A stretch of 64,000 bases of DNA from Brachypterus glaber (Eukaryota; Arthropoda; Insecta; Coleoptera; Kateretidae), in contig OY294052.1 in NCBI GenBank assembly GCA_958510825.1, positions 6,283,816 to 6,347,815 on the forward strand, in the 5' to 3' direction. The position numbers and the translations under genes were made by a program. Of this stretch, positions 33,701 to 43,959 are shown piece after piece (the stretch's first letter is position 1; each line of letters begins with the position of its first letter). The notes beneath the pieces were generated by a model. The model did not search any database, was not told the DNA's origin, and saw only the letters and a list, made by a program, of their open reading frames with translations.

Positions 33701-36547
33701 TAGGTTCGGAGGAAGTTGCGCTGTCCAGGCTTTTACGTCTTAAGCGCCTAAGTGACTTGTCATCTATAGGGGAACTTCTTTCGTTGCTTCTATCTCTTTT
33801 GTATTTTCGTTTCGATCTTCCTCTTTCTAATGTTAAAATTTTAGCTTCTAGTTCTGTTACTTTAGCTTCGACCTCGTTATTTATCGAGAAACTTTCTCTG
33901 CCTTTTAATGACAAAGACCTTCTTTTATCTCTAGCTTCAGTTTTTGATTTAGTTTTTAACTGACGTTCTGAACTGGTTAACTTTGTTGTAAGATGGTCAA
34001 GTCTAGCTACAAGTAAGTTAATCTCCGCTTGATGTTCCTGACTCGAAATGTCCAAACTATTCATTAAACTGTAGTTTGTTAACTCTATATTATCGCATTT
34101 TGCGTAAGCTTCTTTGAGTTCCCTTTTGACCGCTCGTATCTCTAGAACTGCCTTTTCGAACCTGCATCTAAGGTCGAGACAGTATTCTTTTAGCTCGTCT
34201 AGGCCTAATTCATCGATGTTAAGGTCTAAATCGATGTTGGTTAAGTTCGTGAGTGAGTCTATCCTTAGGTTATTTTTGTAACAGAACCGGCCCTCGATTT
34301 CTTGCACACGTTTGTATAATTTATCATTATCTTGTCTGCTTCGGGACAGCCTTTCGTTGGAGTTTGAGAGCTCATCTTGAAGGTTGGCTATCATTCTTTG
34401 CTTACTTTGAAGTTCGCGGGACAATACGTTGTATTTTTCCTCGTAGTTTTTGGAAGATTCGTCTGCTTCTGCAACTTTACGTTGCAGAACTCTCTGTTCT
34501 TTCAAAAACTTGACCTCAGTCTGAGAATTTCTTTGGTTTAGATCTATTTCGGTTTGTTCCAACTTTATGAGCCTTTCTTTTGCTTTCTTCTCTCGAATCA
34601 CTGCATCAGATTGAAATTTCTTCAGCCTTAAATCAAAAGTTTTTATAAGAAAGTGATGCAATTAAGGTTTCCTAAAAAACAAGTTAATCACCTTATCCTC
34701 AAAAGCCCAACTGCAAATTGATAGTTATGTTACTTTATATTCGAGTGATAAATTGGAGTTTGTAAAAAGTCATCATGTACAGATTTGATTAGTACAAGGA
34801 ATCGAAAAAAATTTTGATTGATTTTTTGAGATACGAGGTTTTGAAATTTACAAATCGATATGCTCATATGTTTATTGCTCAGGTGAAAATGGGATACGTC
34901 CCTGTCTAATAAGGGTGCCGAATAAAAGTACAAACTTTAACACCTAGTATTGTAAAATTGTAATAATATTAGGTATACCTTGCACTTTTGGTTTTTACAT
35001 TTTGCCAAACTAGCATTTTGCAATTGTTATTTTGTGGAACTTGTTCAAAAGTTAAGATGAGGGGGGTGACTTTTGGACTGCACAGTATATACATTAACTT
35101 ACCTGGCAATCTCTTCTTCTAGCACCTGTATTTCTCCCAAAGCTTTTGCTAATTGTTTCTGCAAATCATCCATTTCATTATTATGTTTATTAAACGAATT
35201 ATGTAATTCGATAGTATCTGGTTCTTTGGCACAATCCAACTCATCCGTAGATGTACTATCTAACGTACTTTGCCTCGACTGACATCGAGGCAGTCTCGGT
35301 CTAAGTCTTGCTCTATCCTTAACCTTCAAACAAAGTCTGTTCAATGGCGGGGAAGGCGGTAACTCGCTCCAGTCTTCTGAACCTCTTCTGCCACCCTCAG
35401 AAGCAGTACGGTACTCCTCGTCACTGGACATAAGAAGTGATCTAGGAGTCGAAGGGGTGATAGGACTCTCGGCAGGCATAGGAGCCGCCTTTTTCAAGGC
35501 TTGCATCCAGTTTGAACGGATTCCTTGAGTAACGGCGCTTAGTGTTAAGGCAGGGCCGCTCCAATGGATTTCAAAGCCGTATTTCGCGTCAGTAAGTATT
35601 TCGTTATAGTTTGTGACGGTGGAAACATCGACTGTTATTTCGGGGGTTCCCTGTTCGTCTTGGTCTGTGTATACGTTAAGCGATGGGCCGCAAAGGACTA
35701 TCCAACGTCGGGACCATTCATTTTCGGACGATTTCAAGTACAGCCAACCCTAAGTAAAAAAATAAGAATCGGTAACTTTTTGTATGGTATTTTGTATTAT
35801 GATAAATCTTTATACCTACATTAAAATTTTAAAAAAACTACTGTACTACGACACTATAATTATGTTTGATAATGTAATATAATTAAATTTATTAAAATTA
35901 AACTACTAGTTCATATAAAATTCAAATAAAACTAACATTTCTTAAAATTTACAATAAAATATCTAAAGCAGGTGTTACAACCGGCAACACTGTATTGCTT
36001 GACAAAGTTTACGACATTGGACTGTGAGTTTACACATTCTTTCTCTCTCTTTATGCGTACTAAGTGTAAACAATAGTCACTCCCCACCAGCCCCTCACCG
36101 TAGTTGGTTCACGCTTCAAACAAGGCATACGGTAGATTTCATGTTTATTCTTGAGGTAAAAGTTCTTTGGTTTGTGCCCAAATGCACCATGACAAGGTAT
36201 TCTAGCAAGATGCCGTAATACGCAGTTCCCATGTCAAAGGCCAAACAACGAATAATATAGTAAATGTGGCGGCGCACAAAGATTAATCAACACTTGAGTC
36301 ATCGGCAGTCAACGTGTTAAACTAGTTTAAACTCCTAATTTGGATTTGTTTTTAAAAATTCGACTTACTTTTTTGAGGTGCAAAAGTCCTTCGGAAGGAA
36401 GCGCTAAGCTGGATTCGGGTGACCGGTCCGTCAGTGCCGTTGCGATGTCCCGTAATCTTTCGTTACGCCAATCTCGCCTTGCACGTGCCTTATCGTCACA
36501 TCGTAGTTTGTCGCGGGTTGGTGGAGAACCCGAGGTTACCAAGTAAT
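30224..36547 (-). CDS. osp: Outspread (osp), MPRIP-like PH/coiled-coil scaffold, 5' and last exons missing
   Basis: Four firm minus-strand exons join in frame: 36369-36547, 35103-35749, 32026-34626 and 30224-30752 (about 1,318 codons). Family knowledge: MPRIP binds F-actin, RhoA and the myosin phosphatase regulatory subunit; fly osp shapes wing tissue and is a very long gene with large introns. Seen: a PH domain (start GWLYLKSSE at 35749, RRWIVL, FEIHW, final helix GIRSNWMQAL with its Trp), a Ser/Pro/Arg-rich linker, a giant coiled-coil exon, and the C-terminal MPRIP-type coiled coil (EEMEVLKLDKEQALAEET, ALDAMRKAH). The first exon here starts in phase 2, so earlier exons, normally encoding the first PH domain, are missing and none was found up to 64 kb. 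It converges tail-to-tail with TECPR1. Confidence 0.92.
30871..31915. mobile_element. TIR element, ends TACACGGTGTATTT (long copy)
   Basis: Left tacacggtgtatttttaatg and right complement catattttctagacatccct then aaatacaccatgta. About 1.05 kb with internal inverted patches (ttcctataaa, ggtgattctac). In the osp intron between exons 32026 and 30752. Confidence 0.65.
32026..34626 (-). CDS. osp: osp giant exon: 866-codon coiled coil
   Basis: A single uninterrupted 2,601-bp exon (acceptor GATTTAAG at 34627, donor AGAAA|GTAAGT). Residues 1-260 are heptad-rich coiled coil. A basic block RSKRKYKRDRSNERSS followed by LRRLRRKSLDS looks like a nuclear-localisation or phospho-site cluster. The rest is helical, Leu/Asn/Ser-rich. 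It sits between the PH region and the MPRIP C-terminal coil, where vertebrate MPRIP has a much shorter linker. Confidence 0.9.
34940..35092 (-). mobile_element. MITE-like repeat, end CAGTGCRGTCCAAAAGTCAC
   Basis: In the osp intron next to the PH exon: gggggtgacttttggactgc acagtatat at one end and aggtataccttgcac at the other. The text recurs in the opposite sense at 46710-46985 (cagtgcggtccaaaagtcac, aaggtatacc). Mariner/Tc1-like by its terminal form; not proven. Confidence 0.5.
35103..35749 (-). CDS. osp: osp exon: PH domain and Ser/Pro linker
   Basis: 215 codons: PH domain about residues 1-100 of the exon, then STPRSLLMSSDEEYRTASEG, a Pro-rich PPSPPLNRL, an Arg-rich RARLRPRLPR and the start of the coiled coil. 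Ends in phase 2 (GCC AG|GTAAGT) and joins LKKFQSDAV of the giant exon. Confidence 0.93.
36369..36547 (-). CDS. osp: osp exon upstream of PH domain
   Basis: 59 codons plus two bases: YLVTSGSPPTRDKLRCDDK, ARARRDWRNERLRDIATAL, then LPSEGLLHLKK, which joins GWLYLK. The arrangement is that of the segment just before the second PH domain of MPRIP. Confidence 0.88.
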
Positions 36548-36853
36548 CTGAAACAAACGAATAATAAAGTTAATTTTTTTCAATTTTCAATTTTATTTAA
36601 ATATAAATATTTATACAATTATTTTACAATTGATGGTGATCCGCCTAAACTTACGTTTGTGTGCGGTATCCATGGAAATATGCGTAAATATATTTAAATA
36701 TAATTTTTATAACACAAGAAAGAAAATACTAACATTATGTAAAACATTAATAATAATTTTAAGTACTCAGTATTGACAAACAAGGGGAAAGAAAGAAATT
36801 AAAGTTTATAAAACAAAATAAGAAAAAAAACAACTGAACGTTTATAATTTAAA

Positions 36854-38570
36854 TTAAGTTAAGGGCTCTGTCTCAAACCTTATGGTATTATTTACTATAA
36901 ATTTTTTTATTTCAATTTTTAGTTTTGATTTATTTTTAATTGTTTTAATATTTCCTGGAATCAAGTTATAAAATTTTGGGCCGTAATAAAATAAATATTT
37001 TTGAGTATTTGCTTTTCTGTAGAAAGGTAAAGATATGAATTCATTATTATTATTTTTAGTTTGATATGAATGTGATGGAGTTGAGAATTTATCACGGTTT
37101 TGATGAGTCCACAAAATAAGTTGGTTAATGTAGATTTGCCTAATAGTTAATAAATCAGCTTCTTCATATAAGAGTGCTGTGGAATATCTGCGATTTTTTT
37201 TCAACATAATTTTTATAAGTGTGTTTTGTGTTACCTGCAGACAATCAAGGACGTTGTCTAGAGCACTACCCCAGATACATATACAATAACGTAGTAAAGA
37301 TTCAGCCAAGGCGTTATATACTATTTTTAATAATGTTTTACCTAAAATATCTCTAAGTTCGTAAAATTTGTATATAAGCCCCCTTAGTCTCGTTTTCAGT
37401 AGATTAATGTGGTTATTCCATCTTAGATACTGATCAACCGTAACTCCCAGATATTTAATATTTTCCACTCGTTTAATTGAGGCGCATGTACAGTTATTTT
37501 CACAATTCATTTCGTGTATTTTTATACCATCTGAAGTAGGTTGACCAGCAGCAGCAAGAGAAAAAGTCAAAAATTTACTTTTTTCTGTATTGAGGCTAAG
37601 AAGGCTCATATCCAACCATTCTTTTATTTTCTTTAAACCATCTTCTGCTTCTTGGTAAACGATCTCCCATGTATCACCTATAAAAACTATCGCAGTGTCA
37701 TCTGCATATGAAAAAATTTCCCCTTTGAAATTTTTAATCAAATATATACTGTTGATATATATCAAAAACAATATTGGGCCCAAGACTGTCCCCTGAGGTA
37801 CACCCCTGGTGACAGTCATTGGATCACTTAAAGTACTATTAACTTTAACTTTTTGATGGCGCTGCGATAAATAATTTTTAAATAGGTTCAATGCCAGACC
37901 ACGAATACCAAGGCTTTCTAACTTTTTTAATAATAAAAGATGGTCTACTGTATCGAACGCCTTGGCTAAATCTAGAAATATTGACAGGCATTTGTTAGAA
38001 GAATCCAATCCCTCAACAATAACTCTGGTAAACTCGATGATAGCATGTTCGGTACTTAAATTTTTCCTAAATCCAAATTGTCTTTCACTTAGTATCTTTA
38101 GCTTTTCCAAGTATTTCATAAGGCGTGTTTTTATACATTGCTCCATGATTTTACCAAAGTTATTGATGACGGAAATTGGCCTAAAATTAGTTGCAGTATT
38201 TTTACTGCCTGTTTTGTGTACCGGGGTAATGATAGACTCCTTCATAGCCGCTGGGATAACACCACTCTGAAAAATAACATTAATAATATGACATAATGGT
38301 TTAGTAATATGTTTATGCACTGTTTTGATCAACCTCGCAGATATTCCGTCAGCTCCAGAAGCTGATTTATTATTAAGGTTAAATATGTGGCCAATTATTT
38401 CATTTTCATTTGTAGGACTAAAAAACAACGAATGAGCGATATTTTGGTTTAAATTTTCATGTTTACGTGGACGGTTAGCATAAGGATTATTTTTTATCAT
38501 ATTTTCACCAATATTACAAAAAAAATTATTAAAATAATTCGCCTTATTTTTTTCTCCAATAATATCTTCT
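36854..38570 (-). CDS. LINE ORF2, reverse transcriptase part
   Basis: About 570 residues; the frame is open from VKGEDIIGEKN, upstream of the first Met at 38500. RT motifs in order: NFRPISVINNFGKIME, QFGFRKNLSTEHAI, FLDLAKAFDTVDH, GVPQGTVLGPILFLIYIN, FSYADDTAI (YADD catalytic), LNTEKSKFL and YLGV. No RNase H domain. Closest in flavour to CR1/L2/Daphne elements; clade not certain. Confidence 0.88.
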
Positions 38571-38573
38571 CCT

Positions 38574-39836
38574 TTAACATTTTTTTATTTCATATTTTTC
38601 TTCCACCCTATTTTTCTCTTTATTAGAAATTTGGTTGATTACTTTCCAGGTTTTTTTAAAGTCATTTTTTGTATTTGATAATTCATTTTTATAATAATTA
38701 TTTTTTGTATTTGTAATAAGTTTATTTAACAAATTTCGATATTGTTTAAATTGTAGTTTAAGCTCAGGTTTGTAGGTTTTTATAAGTTGCTTTTTTAAGT
38801 AGTCCCTATGTCTAATGGAATTTATAATTCCAATAGATATCCACGGCTTAAGTTTGGTTTCTTTGTTATTTTTAATTACAATGTGTTTTTTGTTTTTATC
38901 TATATACGTGTTTAATGTACTAATGAACGAATTATAACATATTTCTGAATCGTTATTCAGGAGAGTAGCCAACCATTTTTCTTTTTTTAGTTCTTTTTCC
39001 AAGTTAATAAAATCAATTTTTGTAAAAGATTTTTGTTTGTGTTCCCCTGTAATATTTTGATAATTATGACAATTTATATTTAAAAATATTGTGTCATGAT
39101 CTGTGATGTTGGTTTCAAATAAATAGGGTGAAATATTTATACGTTTTTTAATACTTGCATTTTTTAGTCCTACAAAGAAATGATCAATTATACTTGGTAC
39201 TTGATTAATTTGTGTCCTAGTGGGAACTGTAACGTATGAAAACATGCCCTGTTGGTTAAGTATATCCAAATATTCGTTAACATCTTTATCATCATCTTCG
39301 CATAAGTTTATGTTTATATCACCACATAAAATCTCAACGTCACAATTAATTAAATCTTGAAAATATTTATCAATATCAGCAATAAATTTTTGTTTGTTAG
39401 AGCCATATGGCCGGTAACAAGCAGTTACACCAAATAATATATTATTTAATTTAAATTTTAACCTAAACAAATTTATTTCACTAATTTTTACTAATTCTAC
39501 GTTAGCATTTATATTATTACGAATATAAACAACAGTACCATCATTCTGGTTGTATTTTGACTCGTTATAAAAAATTTGAAAATTATTTATTTTAAAATTA
39601 TTAATATCATTTACCTCACGCGTTTCAGATAGTATAATAACATCTAGATTAGTATGAGACAGAGAATTTAAGTATGAAACCAATTCATGAAAATTTTTAT
39701 TTAAAGATCTAATATTAAAATGTATAATATTTAATATTCTATCATTTTTTATTACTTTACTGCAATTATTAATATCAGATATAACGGCCGTTTCGATTTT
39801 CTTTCCTTCCTCCAATTCATCCCCAAAAACCAACAT
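38574..39836 (-). CDS. LINE ORF2, endonuclease part
   Basis: 420 residues with the APE-type endonuclease signatures: HFNIRSLNKN, VIILSETRE (catalytic Glu), VVYIRNN, CGDININL (Asp-Asn), IIDHFFVG and ITDHDTIF (Asp-His). It terminates at TAA in an A7 run near 38583; the reverse transcriptase continues one frame over. Thus the domain is intact but uncoupled. Confidence 0.85.
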   Translation of the reverse strand: MLVFGDELEEGKKIETAVISDINNCSKVIKNDRILNIIHFNIRSLNKNFHELVSYLNSLSHTNLDVIILSETREVNDINNFKINNFQIFYNESKYNQNDGTVVYIRNNINANVELVKISEINLFRLKFKLNNILFGVTACYRPYGSNKQKFIADIDKYFQDLINCDVEILCGDININLCEDDDKDVNEYLDILNQQGMFSYVTVPTRTQINQVPSIIDHFFVGLKNASIKKRINISPYLFETNITDHDTIFLNINCHNYQNITGEHKQKSFTKIDFINLEKELKKEKWLATLLNNDSEICYNSFISTLNTYIDKNKKHIVIKNNKETKLKPWISIGIINSIRHRDYLKKQLIKTYKPELKLQFKQYRNLLNKLITNTKNNYYKNELSNTKNDFKKTWKVINQISNKEKNRVEEKYEIKKC

Positions 39837-39938
39837 ATAAAAGCAAATATTATATTTAAAAACTATACTATAACTATTGAATTAAGATACACCCCACAAT
39901 TTATTTAGAATATTATAATATATACATATAAAAACAGT

Positions 39939-40562
39939 TCATTCAGCTAAATGTTCAATTTGTTCCACACTATTTATTTTTACATTCTTCCCAGCAATTT
40001 TAGTAAAGATGCTTCCGTGAAATGGCCATACATTTTTTGCACCAAATTTAGTTTGGGCTTCATATAATATATTTTTATTAAGTTTAGTTAGCTCTTCAGT
40101 TATGAAAATGTTAGTTCCTTTAAACAACTTGCAATTTTTCAAAACAGTATTTTTTATATTTATGTTGCTAAATTGGACTATTATTGGTCTAGGTTTATTA
40201 TTCTTTGATTTTCCTATCCTGTATGTACTTTCGAAATAATTTTCATCAATATTTAATTTCATAACATTATTCAACTTAGAGCTTACCATTTTTTTTAGAT
40301 TTTCCTCATTTTCCTCTTTAAAACCATAAATACAAATGTTTTTTTCTTTTTCCTTTTTCTCCAGCCTATTTATTTTATTTTCAAACAGTTGCATTTTGTC
40401 CTGTAGTGTATTTATTTCTTCGTTCATTGCCTTCAGTTTTTTGTCAATGTTTACACACACCTTATCTACAATCGTTGAAATAAAATGTTCGTTCGTTAAT
40501 AATTCAGTTACTACTTCGGAAACAATTTGTTTTAAGTCCTTTTCTGCAGTCCTTTTGGTCAT
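39939..40562 (-). CDS. LINE ORF1 protein (coiled coil + RRM-like)
   Basis: 207 residues. N-terminal coiled coil (MNEEINTLQDKMQLFENKIN), then ICIYGFKEENEENL, STYRIGKSK, RPIIVQF and a basic C-terminus, resembling L1-type ORF1 RNA-binding domains. No zinc knuckle seen. Intact. Confidence 0.75.
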   Translation of the reverse strand: MTKRTAEKDLKQIVSEVVTELLTNEHFISTIVDKVCVNIDKKLKAMNEEINTLQDKMQLFENKINRLEKKEKEKNICIYGFKEENEENLKKMVSSKLNNVMKLNIDENYFESTYRIGKSKNNKPRPIIVQFSNINIKNTVLKNCKLFKGTNIFITEELTKLNKNILYEAQTKFGAKNVWPFHGSIFTKIAGKNVKINSVEQIEHLAE

Positions 40563-40699
40563 TTTTATAAAGTTTAGTTTTAGAATTTTGTAAATTCACT
40601 TTTCACTAAAAAAAACTGATTTTATACTTTTAAATTTATAGCGTTTATAGTACTTTTCTGCGGAGCGATCTGAATGTCAACTATACTCTTTGCGCCATC

Positions 40700-41120
40700 T
40701 ATCTATAGATTCTTAATGGCGATTTCTTCCGTTAGATTAGACAGCGACAAAAGTTCTACCCAAAAAGGATAGAAGACATACATACACTCCCACTTCCACC
40801 CAACCAAACAAATTCTGTATTTGTTCTTTGTTGAACAAATACAATATTTACTTGGCCGGGCGAAAAGTGTAACTATATTATTTTTATTCAAGAAATTACT
40901 GGCGCCATCTAAATTTTAGTAGAATTATCTTATTCTACAGATTCACATTAGCTATGTTCGTTCGTGCCGCGCTCAGTGCTACACTTTCCAGCAAACCAAA
41001 TAAATACTGTATTTGTTGTATGAAAAACAAATACAGTATTAATTTGGTTGGCTGTAAAGTGTAGTACAAATGAGATAGAGATAGGGTAGACGTCGTTTGT
41101 TTCATAATTCTAGTTGTAGA
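40700..41120. repeat. Inverted repeats beyond the LINE 5' end
   Basis: 40795-40880 and 40985-41060 each hold a short hairpin (ctgtatttgtt with its complement) in aaccaaacaaattc-type flanks; similar arms occur in opposite order, suggesting an eroded foldback. No coding content. Confidence 0.4.
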
Positions 41121-41126
41121 GACCTC

Positions 41127-41300
41127 CATTAAAAAAATATGAAAAAAAGTTCCTATAAAGGTTGGTCCGGAAATGAGCCCTGAGGGAGCTTATCGAAAAG
41201 GAACCAAGGGAACGTTCAAGTATTTCGTAACGCAAAATTTGGTCATTTTTGACCCCCAACCCCGCCATGTAACGCAGTGTAACGTTTTCTAGAACACATT
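41127..41300. repeat. Abutting fragments of two element families
   Basis: 41135-41195 is the inner TIR of the tacagggtgatc element (ttcctataaaggttggtccg). It is followed at 41208 by a gggaacgttcaagtattt MITE end and interior (gacccccaaccccgcc) with no right end. Confidence 0.6.
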
Positions 41301-42254
41301 TTTTTATCATGGAAGACCATGTATAAAAAGCACATACAAAAATAAAAAATAATTGGTAAGTATAATTAGAACATGATTATATTCTCAAACTGTATCTAAA
41401 AGACATGTACATGTCTAACATATCGTCTTGTAAAGTTCAGAACGTCGTATCTCAATTTTTTTCGATTTTGATATTTTGGACTTAAACGCTTTAGATTTAG
41501 ATTTAAAAAAAGTTTCACCTGCTTTTTTTTGTAAATAACAAAAATAAAAGCAAAATAGTAACGTTGTATCTTAGATGATTATAAATTAATAAATTTTTAA
41601 ACCTCGTATCTCTTAAATGTAGTAACTGACTATTTTGGCACTTTTTGTATTTGGCGACGCTTTTTTGACATCTTACGCGCATGTTATAAATCTTTTTGAA
41701 GTTTAAATGTTTCAATAATTATTAATATTATTATAATAATTAATTATATTTTGTTAAAATATTAATATAATAATGTTTCAAAGGTCGTATCTTAAAAAAA
41801 TTTATTAATTTTGAGCATCAAAATGTCGTATCTATAAACATTTTGTTTTTATTTGTATTTATTTATTTTTTCTATTTTGCGACTCTTATAAGCTCATAAT
41901 CACACGCATTTTGCGTGTTCTTATAGGCCCATAAAAGATCTGTACTTTTTGTTCCTTTGGGTTGGCAACAGACCTGGCCTATCGCTTGACGTTTTCCGTG
42001 CAAATGTCAATGTCGCTTTAAAGTTGAATTTTGTAAAAAATTTTGTGTTTAGGTTATTTTTACCATGTTAAAATTGTGGCTTGGTTAATTGCAGTAAAAA
42101 AGAGAAGAGATGACTTTAAAGTATATCAAAATATCATTTGTTCTTAGAATTTTAAACATGCTGTAAACTATAATGCCAATCCAAAACAAAAATCCCTAAA
42201 TCAGTCAACAATTTAAATGTAAGTTTTTTTTTAATTTTAGAGCAAAATAGAAAA

Positions 42255-42385
42255 AATTGTATAAAGCACTCGTTTTATAACACGTTTTTAGCGCACGAGT
42301 ACAAGTTTAGAAAACGAGCCGCTTGCGGCGAGTTTTCTAAAGTACTATGTTATGAAACTAGTACTTTAATATACTATTATACACA
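42255..42385. repeat. Dispersed repeat holding an empty insertion site
   Basis: Text gtataaagcactcgtttt to atgaaactagtactttaata, with the palindrome-like agcacgagtac and gccgcttgcggc. The same repeat at about 51735-52190 contains two MITEs. The rest of 41300-42780 holds only pieces of a gagatacgacgttttgaaat repeat. Confidence 0.65.
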
Positions 42386-42784
42386 ATAAAATGATTTAAG
42401 GTAAGTTAATCATTAAAAATGTATTAAGTTTGTATTAAAAAAGTACATTTTCAACCTATGAATAATACGAGAAAGAGTTATTTTTCATTCCTGTAAAGTT
42501 GTCTTTCTTGAGATACGACGTTCTGAAATTTACAAAACGATATGTAAGAAATGTTACATTTTCTTATTTTTAACTACACATATTCAATGTTTCCTCGGTT
42601 TCGTATTTCTTCATCGGTAAACAGGCAAATTAAATTGAGTTCTAAAAAATTATTTGCTGTTCTTTTTAGCTGCCATTAAGGTTCGAAAAGAAACAATGTA
42701 CCTAAAAGCCAAGGGATATAAGTGCATAGAGTATACCTAGATCTAGTGACCCTAAGTACACCTGAAGACATGATGAATTAAATT

Positions 42785-43484
42785 GGCACTTAGTGCTACT
42801 AAGAGTGCCGATGTATTGAAATCTTCGCCGAAAAGTCAAAATCTTTGACCACGTTTTTTTTTTCACATTTCTCGACGTTTTAGACCATTCGAGTCGAAAT
42901 CAGTAAAAAAAAAAATTGCGTCCGTCTGTCTGTCTGGGTGTAAACTCTCTAACTCCATTTCTACATGAGATATCGACTTGCGTTTTTTGCATATTGTTTC
43001 TTATCGTATTCCAAAGAGCTGATTAGATTTTGGGGGTAAACGATTAGGGGTAAGGGGGTAAAAATAGGGTAAAACTCCCATTTTTAGCGTTTTTTGTTTA
43101 TAATTAAGGCAATTATTATTGTATTTGGCTAATTTAGCACTTATATATAAGATAATTTTAAATTGGTCAAAAAATGTTATAAACAACGTTTTCCTAAAAC
43201 GCATTGTTTTCGAGATATTGTCGTTTAAAGCAGTAAAGGTTTTTTTAGCATATCTCACATATTTATAACCCGATTTCAAAAAAATATATTTTAAAAATAA
43301 ATAATAAAAGCTCTTTTTAAGCCCTATAAAAAATGTTATATACAGTTTTTTGCTAGAATATAATGTTTTAAAGATACAGAATTTAAAATCAAACAAAACA
43401 CCTAGTTTGAAATTTGACTAGATGGCTCTAGTGTAAAATAGTGCCGATGTTTTGACAGGGTGCTTGCAACGTTTCATCTAGTTT
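42785..43484 (+). mobile_element. Hairpin-capped GTCT-family element, copy 4
   Basis: 5' hairpin partly lost (starts ggcacttagtgctactaaga), short gtctgtctg tract at 42922, full body, right end gccgatgttttgacagggtg and gtttcatctagttt. Confidence 0.82.
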
Positions 43485-43684
43485 CTTATTTAAAAAAACT
43501 TAAAATTTATTGTTTTCCCATTTTGAAAATTTGTAAAATTTTGGGAAAGCCTTGCAAATATTTTCCATTTTGTTTGCCTATTTTTGCATTTTATGACGTT
43601 CAAGGTCAATATAAATCAGTTTCAAGCAAAAAAAAATTGTCGGTGTAAAGATCCGGGAAGTCTTGTAAGCACGATAACTTTAGA

Positions 43685-43955
43685 AGGCTTTAAGCTAGAG
43701 ACTTAAAATTTGGCATACAGGTATGTTACCAAAAGTTCTCGCTCTGCATTGTTTTCAATAAACATTGGGTTGGGACAAGGGAGGCAAATGGGGAAAAATA
43801 CAATAATGTCGGTAATAGGTCCAGGAAATCGTGTAAGCACGATATCTTGACGACTTGAAATTTGGCATACAGCTATGTTACCAAAAGTTCTCGTTCGGGA
43901 TTGTTTTTGATAAGCATTGGGTTGAGGTAAGAGAGGCAAATATTCACAAAAATTT
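43685..43955. repeat. Two tandem copies of a ~125-bp unit
   Basis: Both copies contain gtgtaagcacgata (first: cttgtaagcacgataac), acttgaaatttggcatacag, tatgttaccaaaagttctcg and gcattgggttg. The unit resembles part of 62878-62990. Confidence 0.65.
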
Positions 43956-43959
43956 TAAA

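Larger units (their letters stand above)
36854..40562 (-). mobile_element. Nearly intact LINE (CR1/L2-type group), sense to osp
   Basis: Coding span of a non-LTR retrotransposon: ORF1 39939-40562, then endonuclease 38574-39836 and reverse transcriptase 36854-38570, ORF2 being split by one shift. The 5' UTR probably extends to about 40700 and the 3' UTR to about 36700; exact ends and target duplication were not located. It is on the same strand as osp and apparently in an osp intron. Confidence 0.88.

Noticed and set aside
33370..33963. 197-codon plus-strand frame
   Set aside because: Antisense shadow of the osp giant coiled-coil exon, which is supported by heptads and splice phases.
40336..40593. 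85-codon plus-strand frame
   Set aside because: Antisense to LINE ORF1.
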